Source: CAYLZW01 sp964388085
GTDB lineage: Bacteria > Myxococcota > UBA727 > CAYLZW01
Assembly (NCBI GenBank): GCA_964388085.1
Contig: CAYLZW010000028.1
Span: 1 to 34,038 of the forward strand
Length of the DNA stretch: 34,038 nt
Direction of reading: 5' to 3'
Numbering within the stretch: the first letter of the stretch is position 1; each line of letters starts with the position of its first letter. Both the position numbers and the translations under genes were made by a program. Of this stretch, positions 7,656 to 16,388 are shown piece by piece. Under the pieces are notes generated by a model, which ran no database searches, had not been told where the DNA came from, and saw only the letters and a list, made by a program, of their open reading frames with translations.

Positions 7656-9413
7656 TCAGGTGGTGCGTCTCGCCTTTGCGCGGGGCAGCGAGAAGCGGAA
7701 GGACGCACCCCTACCCACGTCGCTCTCGACGGAGATGGTCCCGCCGTGGGCCTCCACCAGGCCGCGCGCGATGAAGAGGCCGAGCCCGATGCCGCCACCG
7801 CGCGCCTTGCCGCTCCCCGCCCGATACCAGCGATCGAACAGGCGCACGTGATCGCCCGGGGCGATGCCGGGACCATCGTCGACCACGCTGAACAGGACGT
7901 CCTCGCCGCGGGGCTCGACGGTGAGACGGATGCGGCCGGTCTCCTGCGTATGGCGCACGGCGTTGCCGATGAGGTTGCCGAGCACGCGCAGCACGCTCTC
8001 CTTGTCCGCGAACACCTCGAGGGTCGGCTCGATGGCGCGCGCGAGCACGAGCTCCCGCGGTCCGGCGAGCGGTCGCCAGATGTCGACGGCCTCCTCCATC
8101 ACCGCGAGAGCGCCGAGGGGCCCCGCATCGACGGAGAGCTCGCCGGCATCGATGCGGCTGAAGTCGAGCAGGTCGCGGATCAGGTGCTCCATGCGTACGG
8201 CGTTCCGCTCGATGACCCCGACCGAGCGCAGCGTCCGCTCGTTTCGTTCGTCGAGGCGCGCGAGGCTGGCGGCGGCCAGCGAGATGGCCGACAGCGGCGT
8301 GCGAAGATCGTGCGAGACGATGGCGAGGAGGTCTTCGCGGCTCCTCGTCGCCTCCTGCGCGGCCTCGAGCAGGCGGGCGCGCTCGAGCGCGAGGCAGCCC
8401 TGGTCGGCGAGCGCGCAGAGGAACAGCCGCTCCTCCGCCTTGAAGCGTTGCGAATCATCGAACCCGAGCACGAGCACGCCGTGCAGTCCGGACGACGACA
8501 ACAGCGGAACGCAGCCGAGCGCCGGCGGCGCGGAGGTGCCCTCTGCAAGCGACGGGTAGCGCTCCGCTAGCTCCGCCCTCGACTGGATGAACACCGCCAT
8601 GCGTGTCCGTGCGGCTTCGTCCCAAGGGGTGTCCCCTGCGTGCGCCGCGCGGCTTCCAGGAAGCGCGGTCTCTCCTGCCTCGCTGATCAGCGCGAGGCGT
8701 CCGGCGGCTGCGTCGACGCGGAAGACGGCGCCGGACAGCGCGCCCATGGCAGCGATGCTCTTCGACGTGATCACGCGCGCGACCTGATCGGTCGTGGCGG
8801 CCTCCGAGAGCGCCGCCGTCACGCGCTGCAGCGAGGCGATGCGCAGCGCGGCGTCCTCGAGCTGAGCGCGCGTCCCCTCGAGCCGCTGTTTCGAGACCCG
8901 CTGGGCCGCGGCGAAGGCGATCTGTCTGGCGATCGTACCGGCGAGCAGGATCTCGTCTTCCCGGAAGCGATGGGGCTCGTCGTAATACAGCATGAACTTG
9001 CCGAGCAGGCGCCCGTCGAAGATCAACGGCACGAAGGCGAGCGCGCGGATCCCCTCGCGGTGCAGCACGGAGCGGTAGGGCTCGACGCTGGCGTCGCTGT
9101 CTGCGTCGGCGATGAGCAGCGGGGCGGGATCCTGCGTGTCCATGTTCCACGGCGAGTGGCCTTCCACGGCGGCGCGATAGGCATCGGAGAGCCCGCGCCA
9201 GGCACGAAAGCGCATGACGGAGGCGTCGTCGAATAGCAGCACCGAGGAACGGCTCACCCCGAGCGCGTCCTCGAGCGCGTCCAGGGCGACGGCGTAGAGC
9301 GCGTCGAGATCGGGGGCGCGCCCGACGGCGTCCGCGAGCTGCGCGAGGCTGCGCAGCCCCCGCAGCACCTCGGCCTCCGTCTCCGCAAGGAGCTCTGTCC
9401 CGACTTCCGCCAC
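7656..9413 (-). CDS. GAF-GAF sensor histidine kinase
   Basis: A soluble sensor kinase of about 585 residues with no membrane segment. Two GAF domains (about residues 30-175 and 205-345) should bind a small ligand or chromophore. The dimerisation/phosphoacceptor domain has its His in AIVSHDLRTPL (about residue 368), and the HATPase domain has the N box NLIGNAVRHT, G1 DDGPGIA and G2 GIGLGLFIARGLVEAHGG. There is no receiver of its own. The frame is open to a TTG at 9464, but a TAGATT -10-like hexamer overlaps that codon. I favour GTG at 9413, which has GGAGG about 10 nt upstream. It diverges from the PAS hybrid kinase and shares about 266 bp of upstream DNA with it. The receiver-only protein at 6377 is a candidate partner by proximity only. 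Confidence 0.92.
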   Translation of the reverse strand: MAEVGTELLAETEAEVLRGLRSLAQLADAVGRAPDLDALYAVALDALEDALGVSRSSVLLFDDASVMRFRAWRGLSDAYRAAVEGHSPWNMDTQDPAPLLIADADSDASVEPYRSVLHREGIRALAFVPLIFDGRLLGKFMLYYDEPHRFREDEILLAGTIARQIAFAAAQRVSKQRLEGTRAQLEDAALRIASLQRVTAALSEAATTDQVARVITSKSIAAMGALSGAVFRVDAAAGRLALISEAGETALPGSRAAHAGDTPWDEAARTRMAVFIQSRAELAERYPSLAEGTSAPPALGCVPLLSSSGLHGVLVLGFDDSQRFKAEERLFLCALADQGCLALERARLLEAAQEATRSREDLLAIVSHDLRTPLSAISLAAASLARLDERNERTLRSVGVIERNAVRMEHLIRDLLDFSRIDAGELSVDAGPLGALAVMEEAVDIWRPLAGPRELVLARAIEPTLEVFADKESVLRVLGNLIGNAVRHTQETGRIRLTVEPRGEDVLFSVVDDGPGIAPGDHVRLFDRWYRAGSGKARGGGIGLGLFIARGLVEAHGGTISVESDVGRGASFRFSLPRAKARRTT

Positions 9414-9462
9414 GACGACGACGCCTCCGCTGCGCGTCGAGAGATGAGGGCGCAGCCGGAGC

Positions 9463-9468
9463 AATCTA
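9463..9468 (-). promoter_or_regulatory. TAGATT -10-like hexamer upstream of GAF kinase
   Basis: TAGATT on the minus strand (9468 to 9463) would place transcription start near 9456, giving a leader of about 43 nt to the GTG at 9413 that contains GGAGG. It overlaps the alternative TTG start at 9464, which argues against that start. No -35 was identified. Confidence 0.35.
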
Positions 9469-9679
9469 ACGCGGCGTCGACACGCTGTCTTTCTCTACCA
9501 AGTCTGCACGCGATGCATCTTGTGCGCGCCATCGCTGCGCCGCACCTCGGCAAACAAGTGCCGCGAGCCGCGCACCGCGGTGTGCGCGGGCGTTGCGCGC
9601 TCGATGGGCCGTGGTCCTCGACGACAGCGCGGGGCTTGTGGAGCCGCGCGCGCGAAGGCTAGAGGAAGGAGGGGGCTTC

Positions 9680-12031
9680 GTGAGCGAGGAGATCGCTCCA
9701 CGCGAGCGGGGGATGTGCACGATGTCAGAGTCGCAACAGAGGGGCCGCGACGCGGAGGCGACGTCCTCCGCGCGCCTGCTCGACGCGGTGCCGCACGTCG
9801 CGTGGCTGGCCGCGGCGAACGGGGAGGTCGTCGGCTGGAACCGGGTCGCCGCGGAGTTCTTTCAAGGGCGCGACGCCGAGCTCGTCGGTGATCGCTGGAT
9901 CGACGAGGTTCACCCGGACGACCGGGAAGGGGTGCTGAGCGCCTGGCGCGCCGCGGTGGCGTCGGTCGGTGAGCTGCTGGTGCAAGCGCGTCTGCGTCGC
10001 CGCGCGGACGGCGCCTGGCGTTGGCACTGCCTGCAGGCGCTCGCGCAGCGTGACGACGAGGGGCGCGTGTCCCGGTGGATCGGCACGTGCTCGGACATCC
10101 ACGAGTGGAAGGCCGCCGAGCACCTCGCCAAGGAGAGCGAGCGGCGCTTTCGCGCCATCTTCGAGCAGGCGCCGCTCGGCATCGCGGTGGTCGACATGCA
10201 CGGACGTTGGCGCGAGACCAACGATGGGCTGTGTCGCATGCTCGGCTACTCCATGCGCGAGCTGCAAGAGCTCACGTGGGCGAACGTGGTGCACCCCGAA
10301 GATCGCGGCATGCACGACTCCCAGGTGGCGCGGCTCTCGTCCGGCGCCATCGACGGCTACTCGCTCGAGAAACGTTATCTGCGCCGGGATGGCGGCGAGG
10401 TGTGGGTGCGCTTGAACGCGGTCCGCCTCGGCGATGACGAGGGCCGCGGACAGTACCTGTGCGTGCTCGAAGACGTGACCGCTCGAAGGCGGGCGGAGGA
10501 CGCGCGGCGCGAGAGCGAGGAGATCCTGCGCCAGCGCACGGCGGAGCTCGAGACCATCTACGCCACCGCGCCCGTCGGCCTCGCGCTCGTCGACCACCGC
10601 GGCTATGTGGTGCGTGCGAACCGGGCGCAGCTCGAGGGGCTCGGCTTCAGCGCCTCGCTCGGCTCGGTGGGGCAGCCCTTCCTCCCACAGGTCCCCGAGG
10701 TGCGCGGCTATATCGCCAGCGTCGTCGAGAGCGGGGCACCCGTGGTGGACGCGGAGGTCACGCTGAGCGACGAGCGGCAAGGCACACGCTTTCTGCGCTG
10801 CAGCTTCGTGGCTCTGCGCGACGCCGGCGGTCAGGTCGATCGGGTCAGCTGCACGCTCTACGACGTGACGCAGCACCGGCGCTACGAGGCCGCGCTCGAG
10901 GAGGCGTCCCGCCAGAAGGACCACTTCCTCGCCGTGCTTGGACACGAGCTGCGTAACCCGCTCGCCGCCATCGCGACCGCGGCCCAGCTCATGAAGCGCC
11001 TCGACGTACCCGACCCGGCCATCGACCGGGTGCGCGCCATCGTCGAGCGGCAGGCGGCGCACATGACGAAGCTCGTGGACGGGCTGCTCGACGTCTCGCG
11101 TATCGCGCGCGGCAAGATCAGCCTCGAGCGCCGCCGCGTCGATCTCGCCGGGCTCGTGCGCGCGGTGCTCGAGGATCGCGCGGCGGTGCTGCAGTCGCGA
11201 GGGCTGTCGCTCTACGAGACCTTGCCGAGTCACCCCGTCTGGATCGACGCCGACCCGACGCGCATCGCGCAGGTCGCCGACAACCTGCTCACCAACGCGA
11301 TGAAGTTCACCGACCGCGGTGGCGCCGTCTTCGTCAGCGTCGCGCAACAGGATCGCGAGGTCAGCTTCCGCGTCCGCGACACCGGGGCAGGCATCGCGAA
11401 GGAGCTCCTCGAGGAGCTGTTCGAGCCCTTTCGGCAAGCGGGCGACACCGTCGAGCGGGCGGCTGGCGGCCTCGGGCTCGGCCTCGCGCTCGTGCGCGGT
11501 CTGGTGGAGCTGCACGGCGGGCGCGTCACCGCACACAGCGACGGACCCGGGACGGGCGCGGAGCTGCACGTCGTCCTTCCCTGCGCCGCGCCGAGCAAGG
11601 TCGACGCCGTCGCCGGAGCGCACGGCCGCCTGCGCGTCCTCGTGGTGGAGGACGAGCGTGACGCCGCCGACGTGCTGCGCGGGTTGTTGGCGGGTGGCGG
11701 ACACGAGGTGCGGGTCGTTCACGACGCGCGCGCGGCGCTCGCCGTCGGGCAGGGCTTCTCACCGCACGTCATCCTGAGCGACATCGCGCTGCCGGGCATG
11801 TCCGGCTACGACCTCGCCCGCGCCGTCCGCGCCGACCAACACCTGCATGGCGTGAGGTTGATCGCGATCACGGCGCTCGGACGCGCCAGCGACCGAGAGG
11901 AGGCGTTCGCCGCCGGCTTCGACGCTCACGTCACAAAGCCGGTGGCGGCGAGCGCCATCGAGGGCCTGCTCTATTCGACACCCTCGCGGCCGCGCGCCCT
12001 TCCACGCGCCAGCGGCCGAGCGCGCGGCTGA
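9680..12031 (+). CDS. PAS-domain hybrid histidine kinase with C-terminal receiver
   Basis: A 783-residue soluble hybrid sensor kinase. Three PAS modules come first: about residues 35-150 (ending WIGTCSDIHEWK), 160-280 (FEQAPLGIAVVD to LEDVTARR) and 300-410 (LYDVTQHRR). The phosphoacceptor His422 is in VLGHELRNPLAA. The HATPase domain shows NLLTNAMKFT, RDTGAGIAKELL and GLGLGLALVRGLVELHGG. The receiver at about 650-770 has acidic residues in VVEDERDAA, phospho-acceptor Asp701 in VILSDIALPG, and Lys in HVTKPV. The start is GTG at 9680: AAGGAGG lies 7 nt upstream, a better site than any near the ATGs at 9593, 9713 or 9722. The attached receiver implies an internal phosphorelay that needs a separate histidine phosphotransfer protein, which is not in the window. 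Confidence 0.93.
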   Translation: MSEEIAPRERGMCTMSESQQRGRDAEATSSARLLDAVPHVAWLAAANGEVVGWNRVAAEFFQGRDAELVGDRWIDEVHPDDREGVLSAWRAAVASVGELLVQARLRRRADGAWRWHCLQALAQRDDEGRVSRWIGTCSDIHEWKAAEHLAKESERRFRAIFEQAPLGIAVVDMHGRWRETNDGLCRMLGYSMRELQELTWANVVHPEDRGMHDSQVARLSSGAIDGYSLEKRYLRRDGGEVWVRLNAVRLGDDEGRGQYLCVLEDVTARRRAEDARRESEEILRQRTAELETIYATAPVGLALVDHRGYVVRANRAQLEGLGFSASLGSVGQPFLPQVPEVRGYIASVVESGAPVVDAEVTLSDERQGTRFLRCSFVALRDAGGQVDRVSCTLYDVTQHRRYEAALEEASRQKDHFLAVLGHELRNPLAAIATAAQLMKRLDVPDPAIDRVRAIVERQAAHMTKLVDGLLDVSRIARGKISLERRRVDLAGLVRAVLEDRAAVLQSRGLSLYETLPSHPVWIDADPTRIAQVADNLLTNAMKFTDRGGAVFVSVAQQDREVSFRVRDTGAGIAKELLEELFEPFRQAGDTVERAAGGLGLGLALVRGLVELHGGRVTAHSDGPGTGAELHVVLPCAAPSKVDAVAGAHGRLRVLVVEDERDAADVLRGLLAGGGHEVRVVHDARAALAVGQGFSPHVILSDIALPGMSGYDLARAVRADQHLHGVRLIAITALGRASDREEAFAAGFDAHVTKPVAASAIEGLLYSTPSRPRALPRASGRARG

Positions 12032-12081
12032 AGGGCGAGCGCGGCGAACGAACGGCGCGCACACGTCGGCGGCTTCTCGAC

Positions 12082-12090
12082 TGCTACACT
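12082..12090 (+). promoter_or_regulatory. Extended -10 element before Ser/Thr kinase
   Basis: TGCTACACT (TG, one base, then TACACT at 12085-12090) would start transcription near 12097, just 18 nt before the TTG start at 12115. It suggests the kinase gene has its own promoter despite following the hybrid kinase by 83 nt on the same strand. Confidence 0.4.
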
Positions 12091-12114
12091 CGCGGCGAAC
12101 ACGCCGGGGGCACC

Positions 12115-13914
12115 TTGAGCGAGGCGGCATCCACCCATCGATCGTCGGGAATCGTGCTCGGCTCCTACCGCGTCCTCGACCTCATCGGCGAGGGCGGCAT
12201 GGCGCAGGTCTACCTCGCCGAGCACATCCGGCTCGGGCGACGCGTCGCCTTGAAGCTGCTCTTGCCGGAGCTCTCCCAGCGCAGCGAGATCGCTGGGCGC
12301 TTCTTCGCGGAAGCGCGCGCGGTGAACGCGATCCGCTCCGAGCACATCACCGAGATCACGGACTTCATCGAGGACGGCGCCGAGAAGTACTTCATCATGG
12401 AGCTGCTCGAAGGCCCCTCGCTGCGCGAGGTCATGGCGAACGGCAGGCTGCCCCTCGAGCGCACGCTCGACATCGCGCTCCAGCTCGCGCGCACGCTCGA
12501 GGTCGTCCACGCGGCGGGCATCCTGCATCGTGACCTCAAGCCGGACAACGTCATGCTCACCGAGCGCGCCGGGCGCCGTGACTGGGTGAAGCTGCTCGAC
12601 TTCGGTATCGCGAAGTTCATGGATGCGGAGGCCTTCGAAGCCTCGGGTCTGCCCCTGGACACCCATGACGGCGTCGTGCTCGGGACTCCCGCCTACCTCG
12701 CGCCGGAGCTGCTGCGGGGCAGCGAGCCCGACTTCCGCGCCGATGTCTATTCATTCGGCCTCGTGCTCTTTCAAATGGTCACGGGACAGCGGCCGTTCCT
12801 CTCGAAGAGTCTGCCCGAGCTCGTCTACAAGCAGATGAGCGAGACGGCGCCCCGCCTCGCCGAGCTCGAGGACCCTCCCTATGCCATCCCCGACGACCTC
12901 GACTCCCTCGTGCGCCGCTGCCTCGAGAAGCAGCGGGAGCTACGGCCGCCCACCATGGCCCACGTCGTGGCGGAGCTCGAGATGCTCTGCGAACAGCTCG
13001 GCGTCCCGCTCGACGGTGGGTGGACCTCCTCAAAGGACCGGAGCGCCGAACGCCCCGTCGACAATCTGCGCGCGACCGAGACTCGCGCGCTGCTGAGCGA
13101 CGGCCGGAGGCCGCAGGGGATCATCGCCGCCGCCGCCCTGGCCGCGCTGCTGCTGCTCGGTACGGCGCTGCTCGTCATGGGCAGCGGCGACGACGCGCTC
13201 GTCCTGTCCGCGGCTCCTCCCGTGCGATCGCAGGCGAAGCCTCGGCCCGAGGTGGAGCCGGCGCCGCAGCCAGACCCGCGGCTCTCCCGCATCGACGCCG
13301 GCGACACGAAGGCGGTGCTCGCGGAGCTCGACGCGCGCGGACCGGAGGCCTGGTCGCCAGGCGATAACCTCGTGCGCGGGCACGCGCTGTTCTCCGAGGG
13401 GCGTTTGCCGGACGCGTGGCGCGCCTACGACGCGGCGGTCGGCGCCGGGACCGTCGACGAGCGCCTGCTCGAGCGCGCGCTCGCGGCGCTGCAGGTGCGC
13501 GAGGCCGACGCCGCCATGGACGTGCTCGCGTCCTGGCCGGACGAGCGGGCCTCCTCCGCGCTGCACCGGCTGCTCGACGACGATGGCTGGTGGCCGCGGC
13601 ACCACGCGCTCAAGGTCCTCGACGATCGGGGCGAGGGCGCTGACGTCGATCGCGCGCGCCTCGCGCTCAAGGACCTCGACACGGGACCGAATTGCGGCGC
13701 GCGTCGCTACGGCCTGCGCAAGCTCGCGGAGCACGGCGCGTCCGCGGAGGCGGTCGCGGGCGTCGATCAGGCAGCCGAGCGCAAGGGCAACGGATGCTTG
13801 CGGGAGGATCTCGAGATCACCCGCGCGGCCATCGAGAGCCGCATGAGCGAGGCGGCGGCTCGCGCGCCGGCCGGAAGATCGTTCGAGGACGGCCCGCCGG
13901 ACGCGGTGCGGTAA
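12115..13914 (+). CDS. Transmembrane Ser/Thr protein kinase with extracytoplasmic C-terminal domain
   Basis: A Hanks-type (PknB-like) kinase of 599 residues. The kinase domain spans about 18-300 with all key residues: glycine loop GEGGMAQVY, ATP Lys47 in RVALKLL, catalytic HRDLKPDN (138-145), DFG at 162-164, and APE in YLAPELL. A juxtamembrane linker leads to one membrane helix at about 336-356. The C-terminal 240 residues lie outside the cytoplasm: a Pro-rich stalk, then helical Ala/Leu/Arg-rich repeats and a terminal region with two cysteines (PNCGARR and GNGCLRE) about 33 residues apart, probably a disulfide-stabilised helical sensor. The start is TTG at 12115 (GGGGG 4 nt upstream, extended -10 at 12082); GTG at 12154 is an alternative. 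The substrate is unknown. Confidence 0.93.
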   Translation: MSEAASTHRSSGIVLGSYRVLDLIGEGGMAQVYLAEHIRLGRRVALKLLLPELSQRSEIAGRFFAEARAVNAIRSEHITEITDFIEDGAEKYFIMELLEGPSLREVMANGRLPLERTLDIALQLARTLEVVHAAGILHRDLKPDNVMLTERAGRRDWVKLLDFGIAKFMDAEAFEASGLPLDTHDGVVLGTPAYLAPELLRGSEPDFRADVYSFGLVLFQMVTGQRPFLSKSLPELVYKQMSETAPRLAELEDPPYAIPDDLDSLVRRCLEKQRELRPPTMAHVVAELEMLCEQLGVPLDGGWTSSKDRSAERPVDNLRATETRALLSDGRRPQGIIAAAALAALLLLGTALLVMGSGDDALVLSAAPPVRSQAKPRPEVEPAPQPDPRLSRIDAGDTKAVLAELDARGPEAWSPGDNLVRGHALFSEGRLPDAWRAYDAAVGAGTVDERLLERALAALQVREADAAMDVLASWPDERASSALHRLLDDDGWWPRHHALKVLDDRGEGADVDRARLALKDLDTGPNCGARRYGLRKLAEHGASAEAVAGVDQAAERKGNGCLREDLEITRAAIESRMSEAAARAPAGRSFEDGPPDAVR

Positions 13915-14006
13915 CGCGAATGGACCCGAGCACGCGCACCGCGCGCCGAGGGCGACATTGCGCCGCGCAGCGCGCTCACGCCTGGCGGTCGGGGGCCACC
14001 GAAAGG

Positions 14007-14012
14007 TAGGGT
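14007..14012 (+). promoter_or_regulatory. TAGGGT -10-like hexamer, leaderless arrangement
   Basis: TAGGGT is followed by exactly 7 nt and then the GTG at 14020. No Shine-Dalgarno lies between. The arrangement fits a leaderless transcript of the SpmA-SpmB fusion gene. Confidence 0.5.
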
Positions 14013-14019
14013 CGCTCGC

Positions 14020-15252
14020 GTGAACGCCGTCTTCTACGCCATCGTCGTGCTCGCGTTCGGCTTCGCGCTGTCGAACGGCACCCCCGCCGAGGTGGGCAAG
14101 GCCGCCCTCGACAGCGCGAAGGGCGCCGTCGAGCTCGCCATCGGCCTCATCGGGTACATGGCGCTCTTCCTCGGGCTGATGAAGATCGTCGAGGAGGCGG
14201 GCGGCTTGAAGTTCATGGCGCGGCTCATCCGCCCGCTGCTCGTGCGCCTGTTCCCTGACGTGCCTGCTGATCATCCGGCCATGGGGGCCATGGTGATGAA
14301 CATGGCCGCCAACGCCCTGGGGCTCGGCAACGCCGCCACGCCGTTTGGCCTCAAGGCCATGAAGGAGCTCAACGAGCTCAACAAGGAGACCGGCACCGCG
14401 ACGAACGCGATGGTGCTCTTCCTCGCCATCAATACGAGCGGGCTCGCCATCCTGCCGACCGGAATCATTGGCCTGCGCGCGCTGCACGGCTCGACGACAC
14501 CGGCCGCGATCTTCCCCACCACGCTGATGGCGACGACGCTGTCGACGATCACGGGCATCGCGGCCGCGAAGGCGCTCGCGCGGCTGCCGTTCTTTGCTTC
14601 ACCGGCGGTGCAACGAGAGGCTGACGACGAGATCGCGAAGGTGCGGGAGCCGACGAAGCTCTCCGACCTGGTGCCGCTCGCGCTCTTCGCCGGCGCGCTC
14701 ATGGGGCTCGTCACGGCCGTCTACCTGCTCGGCGAGGCGGCGAGCGCCTGGATCATCCCGGGGCTCATCTTCGGCATGCTCACCGTCGGTGTCGTACGGA
14801 AGGTGAAGATCTACGAGTCCTTCATCGCGGGCGCGAAAGAGGCCTTTCAACTCGCCACCATGATCATCCCCTATCTCGTCGCCATTTTGGCCGCGGTGGG
14901 AATGTTCCGGGCGTCGGGCGGCCTCGATGCCCTCGCCACTCGCATCGGGCGCTTCACCGAGCCGCTCGGCTTGCCGGCGGAGGTGTTGTCGCTCGCCTTT
15001 CTGCGCCCGCTCTCGGGCTCGGGCTCGTTCGGCATCACCGCCGAGATCATCCAGACGCACGGACCCGACAGCTACATCGGCAACCTCGCGAGCACGATGA
15101 GCGGGGCCACCGAGACCACGTTCTATGTGCTGGCGGTCTACTTCGGCAGCGTCGGAGTCACGAAGCTGCGCCACGCGGTGCCGGCAGGTCTCGCCGCCGA
15201 CATCATGGGCGTGTTCGGATCGGTGCTCGCGGTCAAGCTGCTGCTAGGCTGA
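14020..15252 (+). CDS. Fused SpmA-SpmB nucleoside-recognition (Gate) membrane protein
   Basis: A 410-residue polytopic inner-membrane protein in which the two spore-maturation proteins SpmA and SpmB, separate in Bacillus, form one chain. The first half (about 1-200) has SpmA features: an early membrane helix, LIGYMALFLGLMKIVEEAG, MVMNMAANALGLGNAATPFG, and FLAINTSGLAILPT. The second half (about 215-410) has SpmB features: a repeat of the Gate fold, LRPLSGSGSFG, and GNLASTMSGATETTFYVLAVYFG near the end. The family is related to nucleoside transporters; its real substrate is unknown, and in Bacillus it affects spore-core dehydration. The start is GTG at 14020 in a leaderless arrangement. Fusion forms occur in non-endospore-forming bacteria too, so a spore role here is not implied, although fruiting-body spores exist in this lineage. 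Confidence 0.9.
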   Translation: MNAVFYAIVVLAFGFALSNGTPAEVGKAALDSAKGAVELAIGLIGYMALFLGLMKIVEEAGGLKFMARLIRPLLVRLFPDVPADHPAMGAMVMNMAANALGLGNAATPFGLKAMKELNELNKETGTATNAMVLFLAINTSGLAILPTGIIGLRALHGSTTPAAIFPTTLMATTLSTITGIAAAKALARLPFFASPAVQREADDEIAKVREPTKLSDLVPLALFAGALMGLVTAVYLLGEAASAWIIPGLIFGMLTVGVVRKVKIYESFIAGAKEAFQLATMIIPYLVAILAAVGMFRASGGLDALATRIGRFTEPLGLPAEVLSLAFLRPLSGSGSFGITAEIIQTHGPDSYIGNLASTMSGATETTFYVLAVYFGSVGVTKLRHAVPAGLAADIMGVFGSVLAVKLLLG

Positions 15253-15280
15253 GCGGCGACGCAGCGTGAGCAGCGGGCGG

Positions 15281-15286
15281 TAGGAT
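15281..15286 (+). promoter_or_regulatory. TAGGAT -10-like hexamer, near-leaderless arrangement
   Basis: TAGGAT is followed by 8 nt and GTG at 15295 (ATG at 15298). There is no clear Shine-Dalgarno at usable distance. It suggests the transporter gene has its own promoter although it follows the SpmA-SpmB gene by only 42 nt. Confidence 0.4.
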
Positions 15287-15294
15287 CGAGCCAC

Positions 15295-16332
15295 GTGATG
15301 TCCGCGAAGCCCATCTGGTGGTGCCTCATCGCCGCGGCGCTGTTCGGGGTCTCGACGCCCGCGGCGAAGGCGCTGCTCGGCGACGTGTCGGCGCTCTCCC
15401 TGGCGGGGCTCCTCTATCTCGGCGCGGCGTTGTTCACGGCGCCGTTCGCCTTTCGCGGCGGATCGCGGAGCGCACGTCGCCATCCGGCCAACTTGCTGCG
15501 ACTGCTGAGCGCGGTCGTCTTCGGCGGCGTCCTCGGGCCGGTGCTGATGCTGCTCGCGCTGTCGAGCGCGCGCGCGAGCGACGTCGCGCTCTGGCTCAAT
15601 CTCGAGACGGTGACGACGGCCGTGCTCGGTGTCTCGCTCTTTCGCGAGCCCCTCGGGCGGCGCGGCTGGCTCTCCGTGGGGCTTGTGACGGCGGGGAGCG
15701 TGCTGCTCGCGTGGCGCGGTGGGGGCACGTTCGCGTTCGAGGGAGCGCTCGCGGCGCTGGCCTGCCTCGCGTGGGGCGTCGACAATCACCTGACCGCGCG
15801 CATCGACGGCTTTACGCCGGCGCAATCCACGTGCGTGAAGGGCCTGGTCGCCGGGCTCGTGAACATCGGGCTCGGCTTCGTCGTCGTGACAGAGACGGGG
15901 CTCGCTCGAGACGTCATCCTGCTGGCGCTCCTCCTCGGCGCGCTATCCTATGGCGCCTCACTCGTGCTCTACGTCTCGGCTGCGCAGCAGCTCGGCGCCA
16001 CACGCTCGCAGATGGTCTTCGCGAGCGCGCCCTTCTTCGGCGCCGCGCTGGCTTGGACGGCGGGCGGCGAGCGCGTCCTGCCGCTGCAGCTCGTCGCTGC
16101 GGCGCTCATGGTGCTCGGCCTCGTGCTCACGGCGCGCGAACGGCACGGACACGCGCATACGCACGAGGAGCGCACGCACACCCACTGGCATCGCCACGAC
16201 GACCTTCATCACGATCACGCGCACGAGCGCCTGCCCTGGCTCGGCTGGCACGCGCACGAACATCACCACGCTGCAATGCAGCACTCACACGGGCACCGGC
16301 CGGACCTGCATCACCGCCATGAGCACGGCTGA
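15295..16332 (+). CDS. DMT/EamA-family transporter with His-rich C-terminal tail
   Basis: A 345-residue inner-membrane transporter of the drug/metabolite superfamily. About ten hydrophobic helices in two EamA repeats occupy residues 5-280; recognisable pieces are ALFGVSTPAAKALL at the start, EPLGRRGWLSVGLVTAGS closing repeat 1 and GATRSQMVFASAPFFGAAL in repeat 2. After the last helix comes a cytoplasmic or periplasmic tail of 63 residues containing 24 histidines in HxH and HHxH patterns, ending in HHRHEHG. Such tails bind Zn, Ni, Co or Cu ions. A subgroup of DMT transporters with similar His-rich ends is known to me, but its substrate is not. GTG at 15295 or ATG at 15298 are equally possible starts. 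It converges on the DUF1501 gene at 16389. Confidence 0.88.
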   Translation: MMSAKPIWWCLIAAALFGVSTPAAKALLGDVSALSLAGLLYLGAALFTAPFAFRGGSRSARRHPANLLRLLSAVVFGGVLGPVLMLLALSSARASDVALWLNLETVTTAVLGVSLFREPLGRRGWLSVGLVTAGSVLLAWRGGGTFAFEGALAALACLAWGVDNHLTARIDGFTPAQSTCVKGLVAGLVNIGLGFVVVTETGLARDVILLALLLGALSYGASLVLYVSAAQQLGATRSQMVFASAPFFGAALAWTAGGERVLPLQLVAAALMVLGLVLTARERHGHAHTHEERTHTHWHRHDDLHHDHAHERLPWLGWHAHEHHHAAMQHSHGHRPDLHHRHEHG

Positions 16333-16388
16333 CGGTCACGTCATCGAACGACGAGCTCGCGGACTCGTTCTGCGCGTATCGCCCGTCC

